Under the pieces are notes generated by a model that worked only from the letters and a program-made list of their open reading frames with translations, was not told the DNA's origin and searched no databases. Positions 39,668 through 48,817 of a stretch of DNA of 64,000 bases are shown here, in pieces. Within the stretch, counting starts at the first letter, position 1. Every line of letters begins with the position of its first letter. Source of the stretch: Microbacterium jejuense (GTDB lineage Bacteria > Actinomycetota > Actinomycetes > Actinomycetales > Microbacteriaceae). The position numbers and the translations under genes were made by a program. The stretch covers positions 1-64,000 of the forward strand of contig NZ_JAEUAW010000018.1 of assembly GCF_019511665.1 (NCBI RefSeq). Reading direction: 5' to 3'.

Positions 39668-39964
39668 ATGTGGATCGGATGGATCGAGTTCGACCTGCTG
39701 CTGGGCGACGTGCACTCGCTGAAAGAGAAGCGCGGCCTGCTGCGCCCGCTGCTGGCCGATCTGAGTCGCCGGACCGAGGTGGCGGTGGCCGAGGCGGGTG
39801 CGCACGACCTGCACCGACGCGCCGTCGTCGGGGTTTCCGCCGTCGGCGCGGACCTGCCCCACGTGCGGGACGTGCTCGATCGGGCCGAACGGCTCGTCGC
39901 CGACGAGCATCCGGAGTTCACCATCCTCTCGACGCGCCGCGGCCTGCACTCCAGCGAGGACTGA
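39668..39964 (+). CDS. DUF503 (YlxP-like) protein
   Basis: This 98-aa protein has the family's conserved start MWIGWIEFDLLLGDVHSLKEKR and the ferredoxin-like pattern VAVAEAGAHDLHRRAVVGVSAVG. ATG 39668 is chosen over 39662 because MWIGW is the usual N-terminus and a weak -10 (CAGACT) lies 7 nt upstream. Its role may be linked to ribosome maturation genes in other bacteria; not established. Confidence 0.85.
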   Translation: MWIGWIEFDLLLGDVHSLKEKRGLLRPLLADLSRRTEVAVAEAGAHDLHRRAVVGVSAVGADLPHVRDVLDRAERLVADEHPEFTILSTRRGLHSSED

Positions 39965-39991
39965 GCGCTGTGCTCGGCTAGCGTGAAGGGC

Positions 39992-41074
39992 GTGCTGGCG
40001 ACCTCCCTCGACACGTCGGCGTTGACGGAGCCGGTGGACCGCGACGGCCTTGCCGCGTACCGCGAGACCCTCCCCGCCGCCATCCGCGGCCCCGTCCACG
40101 CGATCTGGTGGCCCCGCGTCGTGCTCGCGGCGGCGTCGGCCTTCCTGGCGGGATTCTTCGCGTGGCTGCTGCTCGGCACGGGCGAGGTCACCGTCGACGA
40201 TGTCGTCGTCGCAGCCGGGGCGATCGGACTCGCCGTCGGTCTCATCGCCCTGACCGCCGTCGCCGTCGCGCGAGACCTCGCGCGCCGCAGCGGCCGGCGG
40301 CAGTGGCGCCTGTCGCGCTTCGCGGCCGGGAACGGACTGACCTACACGCCTGTTGCGGGCCGCCTGGAGCTTCCGGGGATGATCTTCGGCGCGCGGGATG
40401 CGCAGGTCGCCTGGGACGTGGTGAGGGATGCCGGCGGCCTCGTGGTCGGCAACCAGACCTTCTCCACCGGCAGCGGCAAGAACCGCCGTACCCACCGCTG
40501 GGGGTTCGCCACCGTGAGGCTCGGGACGACGCTCCCCCACCTGGTGCTGGATGCGACAGCCAACGATGCGCTCACGTTGTCGAACCTTCCGGTCTCACTC
40601 GACCCGGCGCAGCGGCTCAGCCTGGAGGGCGACTTCGACCGCCACTTCACGCTGTACGCGCCGGCGGGCTACGAGCGCGACGCCCTCTATCTGTTCACAC
40701 CGGATGTCATGGCGCGATTCGTGGACCGCGCTGCCGCCCTCGACGTCGAGATCGTCGACGACCGGCTGCTGCTCTACTCGCGCAGCGACCTCTCGACGCT
40801 CGAGCCGGAGGTGTGGGAATGGGTGTTCGCGACGATCGCTGCGCTCACCGCCCAGGTCGCGCAATGGCAGCGCTGGCGGGACGCGCGCCTCGGCGAGACC
40901 CGCGTCGTGACGGACGGCGCCCGAGTGCGCATCCTCCGGCCGCCCCGCGGCGTCGCCGTCCCGGGGCGGCGGCTCACCGAGCGGGTGCACTGGATCTGGA
41001 TCGTGCTCGGACTGGTGTTCGCGGGGATGGGCCTCTTCGCGATCCTCGACGACGCGTTCGGGCTGATCCCGTGA
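39992..41074 (+). CDS. Membrane protein of unknown function, 360 aa
   Basis: Two N-terminal helices (about residues 42-88) are followed by a 230-residue soluble domain (VGNQTFSTGSGKNRRTHRWGFA; LVLDATANDALTLSNLPVS) and a C-terminal helix (IWIVLGLVFAGMGLFAIL). The middle resembles domains in other actinobacterial membrane proteins that I cannot name. GTG 39992 lies 7 nt after TAGCGT; GTG 39983 overlaps that box and is less likely. Confidence 0.75.
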   Translation: MLATSLDTSALTEPVDRDGLAAYRETLPAAIRGPVHAIWWPRVVLAAASAFLAGFFAWLLLGTGEVTVDDVVVAAGAIGLAVGLIALTAVAVARDLARRSGRRQWRLSRFAAGNGLTYTPVAGRLELPGMIFGARDAQVAWDVVRDAGGLVVGNQTFSTGSGKNRRTHRWGFATVRLGTTLPHLVLDATANDALTLSNLPVSLDPAQRLSLEGDFDRHFTLYAPAGYERDALYLFTPDVMARFVDRAAALDVEIVDDRLLLYSRSDLSTLEPEVWEWVFATIAALTAQVAQWQRWRDARLGETRVVTDGARVRILRPPRGVAVPGRRLTERVHWIWIVLGLVFAGMGLFAILDDAFGLIP

Positions 41075-41086
41075 CCTGCCGCCGCG

Positions 41087-43102
41087 TCACGGCGCCGGCG
41101 TGACCAGCAGCGGGCGGAGCGCATCGCCCAGCACGCCCGAGAGGTCGCCGCTGATCGCCGCCGTGAGGTGGTGCGAGTCGCGGTAGACGAGGGTGTTGCC
41201 GAGGATCGGCGGGCACTGCGTCGCATCGCACAGATAGCCGTTGAGATCCAGGAGCGGGATGCCGCGCTCCGACGTCGCCGTCACCTCCGCCTCGCGGGCG
41301 GGACCCGAGAGCGCGACGGCGCGGTCGCGTCCGCACGTCTCGGCATCCGACAGGTGCGCCGACAGGCAGGGCGCCGGATCCTCCCGCAGGTCGGGCGTGT
41401 CGGCGATCACGGCGGTCGGCGCGTGCAGGGCGTCGAGGGTGCGGCCGAGTGCGGCATCCCAGGTCTTCGCGTCGTCGTCGACGCCGGGTGCGAGCTGCGC
41501 GCCTCCGTACGTCGCCACGAGGACGAGCGCCGGAGGGTCGGCGTTGATGCGGTCGATGACCGCGTCGCGCCAGGTCGGGCACTGCGGGTAGGGCGCGCCG
41601 CGGCGCAGCGTCTCGATGTCGGCCGCGGGGCATGAGCTCTTGGTCTGCACCTCGACCGCGTACCCCGCCGACTCGGCGAACCGCTGCAGCGCGGGGAACC
41701 ACTGCGCCGCGTGCGAGTCTCCGAACAGGACGATGACGGGCGCCGCCTCGTCGCCGTAGCGGCAGCCGCGGGCGTCCGTGGCGGCGATGCCGCGCATGCA
41801 GCCGTCGTCGTACACGGCGGGAAGGCTCTCTCGCGCGTCGCGCAGGTCGGGCGCGAGGTTGTCGGGCACGAAGTCGGTGCCGCTCGGGAGCTGCCTGATC
41901 ACGGTTCCCTCCGCCGCCTTCTCGGCGTGCAGGGCCTTCGTGTCGGCGACCGCGTACGCACCGCTCGCGATGCCCAGGCACGCCAGCGACCCGGCGAGCG
42001 CGCCGACCAGTGTGACGCGCGCCCGCCGCTTCGTGAGCACGGGCGCCCGGCGGACGGGGTCCTCGACGAACCGGTACAGCAGCCACGCCGCCGGCACGCA
42101 TGCCGCGGCGATCAGCAGCGTCGCCCACAGCGGCAGCGGCCCCGGCACCACCGCTCCCGGCAGCACAAGCGCGGGCCAGTGCACGAGGTACAGCGAGTAC
42201 GAGATCGTGCCGATCAGCACCATAGCCCGCGTCGACAGCACGCGGGTCGGCCCGCCACGGGTCTCACCGGCGGCGATGACCGCCGCGGTTCCGAGCACCG
42301 GCAGGGCGGCCGCGACGCCGGGGAACGTCGTGTCGGACGAGAACAGGACGATGGATGCCGCCACCCCCGCGATCCCGGCCCACCCGGCGATCGGCGCCCA
42401 CCGCGCGCTGCCCAGCCGTGGGCGATGCTGGAGCAGGGCGGCGACGAGGCCGCCGACTCCGAGTTCCCACGCACGGGACGGCAGCGAGAAGAACGCCCAT
42501 GGCTGCGCGGCGGCCGTCAGCCAGACGCACCAGGCGAAGGAACAGACCACGATCACGGCGAGGACGACGACGAGGACGCGCCGTGACCGCACCAGCGCCC
42601 ACACCAGCGCGAGCAGCGCCGGCCACAGCAGGTAGAACTGCTCTTCGACACCGAGCGACCAGTAGTGCTGGAACAGCGACGGGTTGGACGACTCGGCGAG
42701 GTAGTCCGAATCCGCGAGCGCGAAGAAGTAGTTCGGAACGTACAGCGCGGTGGCGACGGCCGCCGCCCAGACGTCCTTCATGAGCAGCGGCGGGTACCAG
42801 ACGAGCGCCGCCGCGACGGTCAGTGCCAGCACCACGAAGGCGGCGGGCAGGATGCGCCGCGCGCGCCGCGCGTAGAACGTGCCGAAGCGCAGCCGGCCAT
42901 GCTGCTGCAGCTGCTGGAGCAGGTGCGTCGTGATGAGGAAGCCCGAGATCACGAAGAAGACATCGACGCCAACGTATCCGCCCGGGAGGAACGGGACCCC
43001 GGCGTGATACAGCAGCACCGCCCCGACCGCGATCGCACGCAGTCCCTGGATATCGGCGCGAAAACCCGAGTGGTCGGGCTGGGCGCGGGCTCGGTCCACC
43101 AC
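41087..43102 (-). CDS. Acyltransferase-3 / SGNH fusion (OafA type)
   Basis: This 671-aa protein has ten or more helices in residues 15-390 with the acyltransferase-3 signatures FRADIQGLRAIAVGAVLLYHAG and GGYVGVDVFFVISGFLIT. A C-terminal SGNH hydrolase domain follows, with VLFGDSHAAQWFPALQ (Ser) and YRDSHHLT (Asp-His). Such fusions O-acetylate cell-surface polysaccharides or peptidoglycan. GTG 43102 lies 7 nt after TACAGT. Confidence 0.92.
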   Translation of the reverse strand: MVDRARAQPDHSGFRADIQGLRAIAVGAVLLYHAGVPFLPGGYVGVDVFFVISGFLITTHLLQQLQQHGRLRFGTFYARRARRILPAAFVVLALTVAAALVWYPPLLMKDVWAAAVATALYVPNYFFALADSDYLAESSNPSLFQHYWSLGVEEQFYLLWPALLALVWALVRSRRVLVVVLAVIVVCSFAWCVWLTAAAQPWAFFSLPSRAWELGVGGLVAALLQHRPRLGSARWAPIAGWAGIAGVAASIVLFSSDTTFPGVAAALPVLGTAAVIAAGETRGGPTRVLSTRAMVLIGTISYSLYLVHWPALVLPGAVVPGPLPLWATLLIAAACVPAAWLLYRFVEDPVRRAPVLTKRRARVTLVGALAGSLACLGIASGAYAVADTKALHAEKAAEGTVIRQLPSGTDFVPDNLAPDLRDARESLPAVYDDGCMRGIAATDARGCRYGDEAAPVIVLFGDSHAAQWFPALQRFAESAGYAVEVQTKSSCPAADIETLRRGAPYPQCPTWRDAVIDRINADPPALVLVATYGGAQLAPGVDDDAKTWDAALGRTLDALHAPTAVIADTPDLREDPAPCLSAHLSDAETCGRDRAVALSGPAREAEVTATSERGIPLLDLNGYLCDATQCPPILGNTLVYRDSHHLTAAISGDLSGVLGDALRPLLVTPAP

Positions 43103-43263
43103 TCGTCCGACTGTAGGGAGCCCTCGCCCACGGAGACACCCCCTTGACGCACCGCACGGCCGTCGATTATCGCGGCGACTAGAGTCGTGGGGGCCGCGCG
43201 GGTCGCGGCATCCCGCCTGAACATCCTCTGCGGCGCAACGGCGCGCACCCGACTGGAGTCCCC
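43103..43263. promoter_or_regulatory. Divergent promoter gap
   Basis: This 161-nt gap contains the TACAGT -10 box of the acyltransferase (43110-43115, minus) and a TAGAGT box near 43181 for the SulP gene (plus). Nothing else is recognised. Confidence 0.4.
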
Positions 43264-44766
43264 GTGTCTGCCGCCACCGCTGAACCCCACGACCGCTACC
43301 GTGTCACGCCCACCGTGCTGCAGGCGCTGCGCAGCCCCCGGCTGCTGACGCGCGAAGTCGTCGCGGGGCTCGTCACGGCGCTCGCGCTGATCCCCGAGGC
43401 GATCGCGTTCTCGGTCGTCGCGGGGGTCGACCCCCGCGTGGGCCTGTTCTCGTCGTTCGTGCTGGCCGTCGTGATCGCCTTCACGGGCGGGCGCCCGGCG
43501 ATGATCACCGCCGCAGCGGGTGCCGTCGCCCTCGTGATCGCCCCGGTCGCGCGTGAGCACGGGCCCGACTACCTCATCGTGACGATCGCGCTCGCGGGGC
43601 TGATCCAGGTGCTCTTCGCCGTGCTGGGCGTCGCCCGCCTCATGCGCTTCATTCCGCGCAGCGTCATGGTCGGCTTCGTCAACGCGCTCGCGATCCTCAT
43701 CTTCCTGTCGCAGGTGCCGCAGCTCATCGACGTGCCGTGGCCCGTGTACGTCCTCGTCGCCGCGGGGCTGGGCGTCCTGCTGGTGTGGCCGCGCATCACG
43801 CGCGCGATCCCGGCCCCGCTCGTCGCGATCGTGCTCCTGACGGCGGCGGTCGTGGCCTTCGGGATCTCGGTGCCGGACGTCGCCGACCAGGGCGAGCTGC
43901 CGCGCAGCCTGCCCGAGTTGCTGATCCCGCACGTGCCGCTGACGTGGCAGACGCTGCAGATCGTCGCGCCGTTCGCGTTCGCCGCGGCGCTCGTCGGGCT
44001 GCTGGAGTCGCTCATGACCGCGAAGCTCGTCGACGACCTCACCGACACGCACTCGCGCAAGACGCGCGAGGCGTGGGGTCTCGGCGTGGCGAACGTCGTG
44101 TCGGCGTTCTTCGGCGGCACCGGCGGCTGCGCGATGATCGGCCAGACGATGATCAACGTCAAGACCTCGGGCGGCCGCACGCGCATCTCGACCCTGTTCG
44201 CGGGCGTGTGGGTGCTGGTGCTCGTCGTCGCGCTCGGCGACATCGTGGGGCTCATTCCGATGGCGGCCCTCGTGGCCGTCATGATCGTGGTGTCGGCCAT
44301 GACGTTCGACTGGCACAGCATCCGCCCGGCGACGCTGCGCCGCATGCCGCTCAGCGAGACAGCCGTCATGCTCGTCACGGTCGTCGCCACGGTGTGGACC
44401 CACAATCTCGCGGTGGGCGTCGTCCTCGGCGTCCTGGCCGCCATGGTGCTGTTCGCGCGGCGCGTCGCGCATTTCACGACGGTGACACGCACCCTCGACG
44501 GCGCCACGGCGCGCTACCGCGTCGACGGACAGCTGTTCTTCGCCTCGAGCAACGACCTCACCACCCAGTTCGAGTACGCGTCCGATCCCCCGCACGTCGT
44601 GATCGACCTCTCCCGAACCCACGTGTGGGACGCCTCGACGGTCGCCGCGCTCGACGCCATCGTCACGAAGTACGCGCAGCGGGGCACCACGGTGGAGCTG
44701 GAGGGCATGACCGACGCTGCGGCCGCCTTCCACCGCCGCCTGAGCGGCGAGCTCGGGTCGGCCTGA
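43264..44766 (+). CDS. SulP family anion transporter with STAS domain
   Basis: This 500-aa protein has about 12-14 helices (residues 25-400) with TREVVAGLVTALALIPEAIAFS and the conserved AFFGGTGGCAMIGQTMINVKTSG. A short C-terminal STAS domain follows (VVIDLSRTHVWDASTVAALDAIV). The sequence is of the BicA-like bicarbonate/sulfate group. GGAG lies 6 nt before GTG 43264. Confidence 0.92.
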   Translation: MSAATAEPHDRYRVTPTVLQALRSPRLLTREVVAGLVTALALIPEAIAFSVVAGVDPRVGLFSSFVLAVVIAFTGGRPAMITAAAGAVALVIAPVAREHGPDYLIVTIALAGLIQVLFAVLGVARLMRFIPRSVMVGFVNALAILIFLSQVPQLIDVPWPVYVLVAAGLGVLLVWPRITRAIPAPLVAIVLLTAAVVAFGISVPDVADQGELPRSLPELLIPHVPLTWQTLQIVAPFAFAAALVGLLESLMTAKLVDDLTDTHSRKTREAWGLGVANVVSAFFGGTGGCAMIGQTMINVKTSGGRTRISTLFAGVWVLVLVVALGDIVGLIPMAALVAVMIVVSAMTFDWHSIRPATLRRMPLSETAVMLVTVVATVWTHNLAVGVVLGVLAAMVLFARRVAHFTTVTRTLDGATARYRVDGQLFFASSNDLTTQFEYASDPPHVVIDLSRTHVWDASTVAALDAIVTKYAQRGTTVELEGMTDAAAAFHRRLSGELGSA

Positions 44767-44775
44767 ATCGCCGCG

Positions 44776-46437
44776 TCACGACACTCTGCCGTCACCCGGG
44801 CGCGACACGCGCAGCCAGCGGTAGCCGTAGCCGGGGACCTCGATCTCGACCGCGCTGCGCCCGTCGAGCCCGATGCGCTCCGAGCCGAGCAGGTCGACCA
44901 GGCACGCACCCTCGGGCTCGTCCTCCAGGGCGAACCGGACCGTCGCCGGCACCTCGTCGAAGTTGTGGATCGCGATCATCCGGCCGACGTCGGCCCGCAG
45001 GGAGTGGACGAGCACCGCGGACTGGGGCTGCTCGATCACCTCGAACTCCCCCCAGCCGAGCTCGGGCGAGATGCGATACCGCGAGAGGAGATCGCGGAAG
45101 AAGTGCAGCAGCGATCCGCGGTCTTCGAGCTGCGCGGCGACGTTGACGTGCTCGGGCGCGTACCCGTCTGCGGGCGGCCGCGCGACCAGCCGCGAGGGGG
45201 GAGCCACCGAGAACCCGCCGTTGCGGTCGGCCGTCCACTGCATGGGCGTGCGCACGGCGCTGCGCCCTGGAGCCTCGATGTTCTCGCCCATCCCGATCTC
45301 CTCGCCATAGAACAGCACGGGGGTGCCGGGCAGGGTGAACAGCAGGCTGTACGCCATGCGGATGCGCCGCGGGTCGCCCAGCATCGGCGGCAGGCGCCGG
45401 GTGATCCCGCGTCCGTACACGCGCTGCCGCTCGTCCGGGGCGAACGCCTCGAACACCTCCTCGCGCTCGGCGTCGCTCAGCTTGTCGAGCGTGAGCTCGT
45501 CGTGGTTGCGCAGGAAGTTCGCCCACTGCACGTCCGGCGGCAGAGCCGGCCGCGACATCAGTGCCTCGACCAGCGGCGCGGGGTCGTGGCGCGCGAGCGA
45601 CAGGTAGAACGCCTGCATGGCGATGAAGTCGAACTGCATCGTCAGCTCGTTCACCTGGTCGCCGCCGAAGAACTGCACCTGCTGCGCGTACGGCAGGTTC
45701 ACCTCGCCGAGCAGCACCGCCTCGCTGGAGCGGCGCTGCAGGAAGCGGCGGAAGTCGCGCAGCAGCTCGTGCGGATCGCGCACCTCGGCGCCCGGCGGCA
45801 TCTCGAGGAGGAACGGCACCGCGTCGACGCGGAACCCCGACACCCCCAGCTGCAGCCAGAAGCCGATCACGCGGGCGAGCTCGTCGCGCACGGCGGGGTT
45901 GGCGATGTTGAGGTCGGGCTGATGCTCGTAGAAGCTGTGCTGATACCACTGGCCCGCCACGTCGTCCCAGGACCAGATGCCGTCCGCCTCACCCGGGAAG
46001 ACGGGGTTCTCCTGCCCCTTGGGCGGCGGATCGTCGCGCCAGATGTAGAACTCCCGGTACGGCGAGTTCGCGCTGCGGCGAGCCTTGCGGAACCACGGGT
46101 GCCGGTCCGACGTGTGGTTGACCACGAGGTCGACGATGACGCGCATGCCGCGGTCGCGTGCGGTGCGGATCACCTCGACGAAGTCGCCGTGGGTGCCCAG
46201 CCGCGGATCCACGCCGTAGTAGTCCGTGATGTCGTACCCGTCGTCGCGGTCCGGCGTCGGCGAGAACGGCATGAGCCACAGGCACGTCACGCCGAGCTGC
46301 GCGAGGTAGTCGATGCGCTGCGCCAGTCCCTGCAGGTCGCCGGCACCGTCGCCGTCCGAGTCGAGGTAGGTCTCGACGTCCAGGCAGTAGACGATGGCGC
46401 TCTTGAACCACAGGTCGCTCGTGTCGGTGATCTTCAT
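44776..46437 (-). CDS. Trehalose-synthase-like alpha-amylase (GH13)
   Basis: This 553-aa GH13 barrel has the start WFKSAIVYCLDVETYLDSDGDG typical of TreS. The four conserved regions include DLVVNHTS, GFRVDAVPF (nucleophile Asp), VLLGEVN (acid Glu) and FLRNHDEL (Asp). It may interconvert maltose and trehalose or act on other alpha-glucosides. There is no signal peptide. ATG 46437 overlaps the stop of the preceding oxidoreductase gene (ATGA). Confidence 0.88.
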   Translation of the reverse strand: MKITDTSDLWFKSAIVYCLDVETYLDSDGDGAGDLQGLAQRIDYLAQLGVTCLWLMPFSPTPDRDDGYDITDYYGVDPRLGTHGDFVEVIRTARDRGMRVIVDLVVNHTSDRHPWFRKARRSANSPYREFYIWRDDPPPKGQENPVFPGEADGIWSWDDVAGQWYQHSFYEHQPDLNIANPAVRDELARVIGFWLQLGVSGFRVDAVPFLLEMPPGAEVRDPHELLRDFRRFLQRRSSEAVLLGEVNLPYAQQVQFFGGDQVNELTMQFDFIAMQAFYLSLARHDPAPLVEALMSRPALPPDVQWANFLRNHDELTLDKLSDAEREEVFEAFAPDERQRVYGRGITRRLPPMLGDPRRIRMAYSLLFTLPGTPVLFYGEEIGMGENIEAPGRSAVRTPMQWTADRNGGFSVAPPSRLVARPPADGYAPEHVNVAAQLEDRGSLLHFFRDLLSRYRISPELGWGEFEVIEQPQSAVLVHSLRADVGRMIAIHNFDEVPATVRFALEDEPEGACLVDLLGSERIGLDGRSAVEIEVPGYGYRWLRVSRPGDGRVS

Positions 46438-47399
46438 CGTGCCTCCGTGAGTCGGGGAAGGATGCCGCGAGCCGCGGCATCGAGAAAGCCGTCCTGCTCG
46501 CGGCCGACGTGGTGCACGTACACGCGGTCGAAGCCGATCGCCGCGAGATCGGCGATCCGCTCGGCGAGGGCGACCGGATCGGACTCGATGAGGACGGCAT
46601 CCCTCAGCTTCGCCTCGTCCACCTCGCCCACCGCGGCGTCGAAGTCCTCCGGCTGCTCGAGATCCCACGCCAGCGGCGGCGTCACGAGTCCGTTGCGCCA
46701 CTGGTCCTTCGCGATCGCGTAGGCCGCGGCGTCCGTGTCGGCGAGGCTGACGTGCACCTGTAGGACGCAAGGCCCCGTGCCGTCCTGCGAGCGGTACGCG
46801 TCGACCACACGCTCGAGGGCCTCCGGAGCCTGCGCGACGGTGGCCAGGCCGTCGGCCCACAGCGCCGCCCAGCCGGCGGTCTCGGCGCTGACGGCGGTGG
46901 CCAGCAGCGGCGGCGGTGCCGCCGGCCTGGTCCACAGGCGTGCGCGGTGCACCTTCACCAGGCCGTCGCGCGACACCTCCTCGCCGTCGAACAGCCGCCG
47001 GATCACGTCGACGCACTCGGCCAGACGCGCGTTGCGCACGGACTTCGGCGGCCACGGCTCGCCGGTCACGTGCTCGTTCATGGCCTCGCCGCTGCCGAGC
47101 GCGGCCCAGAACCGCCCGGGGAACATCTCCTCGAGTGTCGCGAGCGCCTGCGCGACGATCACCGGGTGGTAGCGCTGCCCGGGGGCGTTCACCATGCCGA
47201 TCGAGAACTCCGTGCGCGCCAGTGCCGCGCCCAGCCAGCTGAACGCGAAGCCGGACTCGCCCTGCCGCGGATTCCACGGCGCGAGGTGATCCGAGCACAT
47301 CGCGCCGTCGAAGCCCGCGGCCTCGGCACGCTGCACGTCGTCGAGGAGTGCACTGGGCGGGATCTGCTCATGCGAGGCGTGAAAACCGACGAAGACCAT
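46434..47399 (-). CDS. LLM-class oxidoreductase, TIGR03885-type
   Basis: This 321-aa luciferase-like barrel starts VFVGFHASHEQIPPSALL and has DGAMCSDHLAPWNPRQGESGFAFSWLGAA-type landmarks (short part SDHLAPWNPRQGESGF is diagnostic). Members of this 'non-F420 flavinoid' group are often next to trehalose synthase genes, as here. ATG 47399 begins the conserved fold; an in-frame ATG at 47537 would add 46 residues with three Cys. The C-terminus reads through a palindrome (46461-46481). Confidence 0.82.
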   Translation of the reverse strand: MVFVGFHASHEQIPPSALLDDVQRAEAAGFDGAMCSDHLAPWNPRQGESGFAFSWLGAALARTEFSIGMVNAPGQRYHPVIVAQALATLEEMFPGRFWAALGSGEAMNEHVTGEPWPPKSVRNARLAECVDVIRRLFDGEEVSRDGLVKVHRARLWTRPAAPPPLLATAVSAETAGWAALWADGLATVAQAPEALERVVDAYRSQDGTGPCVLQVHVSLADTDAAAYAIAKDQWRNGLVTPPLAWDLEQPEDFDAAVGEVDEAKLRDAVLIESDPVALAERIADLAAIGFDRVYVHHVGREQDGFLDAAARGILPRLTEAR

Positions 47400-47573
47400 G
47401 CGGCGAGTCTGAGCGGCCACCGCGGCCGACGCCAGGCTCTTGAGATCCGGCACGGGTTTGGGTAACGGGCACCAGAACTCACAGCCCGGTCCCAGGTTCA
47501 CGGGACCAAAACCGCCGAGGCATCCGTTCTTCTTCATGACGCCGCAGCCAGCCGCGTCGATCCAGGAGGAATC
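47400..47573. other. Divergent intergenic region
   Basis: This 174-nt gap separates the LLM-class and MsrB genes. It includes a hairpin GGTCCC-N8-GGGACC (47488-47507) and a minus-strand open frame continuing the LLM protein upstream. No promoter box is clear; AGGAGGA at 47562-47570 is the MsrB ribosome site. Confidence 0.4.
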
Positions 47574-48041
47574 GTGAACAACGACTACCGCAAGACCCCC
47601 GAGGCGCTCAGCCGCCTCACCCCCGCGCAGTACCGGGTCACGCAGGACGACGGCACCGAGCCGGCGTTCCGCAACGAGTACTGGAACAACCACGAGCCCG
47701 GCATCTACGTCGACGTGGTCTCGGGCCAGCCGCTCTTCTCGTCGACCGACAAGTACGACAGCGGAACCGGATGGCCGAGCTTCACCCGCCCCATCGATCC
47801 CGACGCGGTGACCACCAAGAAGGACCGGTCGCTGTTCATGCCCCGCACCGAGGTGCGCTCGTCGGGCGCCGACAGCCACCTGGGCCACGTCTTCCCGGAC
47901 GGCCCACGGGATGCCGGCGGCCTGAGATACTGCATGAACTCGGCCGCACTGCGCTTCGTGCCCGCCTCGTCACTGGACGACGAGGGCTACGGCGCCTACC
48001 GACACCTCTTCACCACCGAGAACCAGGAGAACCGATCATGA
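47574..48041 (+). CDS. msrB: Peptide-methionine (R)-S-oxide reductase MsrB
   Basis: This 155-aa enzyme repairs R-methionine sulfoxide in proteins. It has SGTGWPSFTRPI, SHLGHVFPDGP and the catalytic RYCMNSAALRFV (Cys). The zinc CXXC pairs of other MsrB proteins are absent, as in some bacterial types. A strong AGGAGGA precedes GTG 47574. It is coupled to MsrA by ATGA. Confidence 0.95.
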   Translation: MNNDYRKTPEALSRLTPAQYRVTQDDGTEPAFRNEYWNNHEPGIYVDVVSGQPLFSSTDKYDSGTGWPSFTRPIDPDAVTTKKDRSLFMPRTEVRSSGADSHLGHVFPDGPRDAGGLRYCMNSAALRFVPASSLDDEGYGAYRHLFTTENQENRS

Positions 48042-48592
48042 CCAGCGGACCCTTCGACACCGGAGAGATCACCCGCACACCCGGCACCGAGACGGCCGTC
48101 CTCGCCGGCGGCTGCTTCTGGGGCATGGAGGACCTGATCCGCCGCCAGCCCGGTGTGCTGTCGACGCGCGTCGGCTACACCGGCGGCGAGAACGCGCACG
48201 CGACGTATCAGCGCCATCCCGGCCACGCCGAGGCCGTCGAGATCGTCTTCGACCCGACGCAGACCTCGTACCGCGACATCCTGGCGTTCTTCTTCCAGAT
48301 CCATGACCCGTCGACGCTCAACCGTCAGGGCAACGACATCGGCACGAGCTACCGCTCCGCGATCTTCCCGCTCTCGCCCGAGCAGGAGCGGGTCGCGCGC
48401 GACACCATCGCCGACGTCGACGCCTCGGGTCTGTGGCCCGGCAAGGCCGTCACCACGATCGAGCCCGAGGGCCCGTTCTGGGAGGCCGAGCCCGAGCACC
48501 AGGACTACCTGATCCGCTACCCCAACGGGTACACGTGCCACTTCCCGCGTGCCGGCTGGGTGCTGCCCAAGCGCGCCGACGCGACGGCGTAG
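48038..48592 (+). CDS. msrA: Peptide-methionine (S)-S-oxide reductase MsrA
   Basis: This 184-aa enzyme reduces S-methionine sulfoxide. The catalytic motif is AGGCFWGMED, with GYTGGENAHATYQRHPGHAEAVEI and IGTSYRSAIF. ATG 48038 overlaps the MsrB stop; AGGAGA is upstream. The pair forms a protein-repair operon ended by a hairpin. Confidence 0.96.
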   Translation: MTSGPFDTGEITRTPGTETAVLAGGCFWGMEDLIRRQPGVLSTRVGYTGGENAHATYQRHPGHAEAVEIVFDPTQTSYRDILAFFFQIHDPSTLNRQGNDIGTSYRSAIFPLSPEQERVARDTIADVDASGLWPGKAVTTIEPEGPFWEAEPEHQDYLIRYPNGYTCHFPRAGWVLPKRADATA

Positions 48593-48606
48593 CACCGGAA
48601 GAGAAT

Positions 48607-48654
48607 CGGATGCCGTCACCCTCCCGCTCCGGCGGGCAGTGGTGGCGGCATCCG
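48607..48654 (+). terminator. Hairpin after msrA
   Basis: CGGATGCCG (48607-48615) pairs with CGGCATCCG (48646-48654); inner TCACC/GGTGG extends the stem and a CCCGCTCCGGCGGG hairpin sits in the loop. Confidence 0.75.
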
Positions 48655-48673
48655 CCGTTCACGGGTGCCGTGC

Positions 48674-48805
48674 TAAGGTTGAACGCTGCCCGATCGGGCC
48701 CGGCGTCCATTCACTGCCTCATTGCGGAGCGCTTGACGCCTCTTCACCGCCACCGCGGTCCCGCTCTTCCATCACTCCCGCGAGCGGACGTCTTCCTCCG
48801 CTCGC
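48674..48805 (+). promoter_or_regulatory. Promoter and leader of the cold-shock gene
   Basis: A TAAGGT -10 box at 48674-48679 is followed by a 130-nt pyrimidine-rich leader. A perfect hairpin, GCGAGCGG (48780-48787) with CCGCTCGC (48798-48805), ends just before the TAAGG ribosome site at 48808-48812. Temperature-dependent opening is possible. Confidence 0.45.
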
Positions 48806-48817
48806 CGTAAGGCTCTC

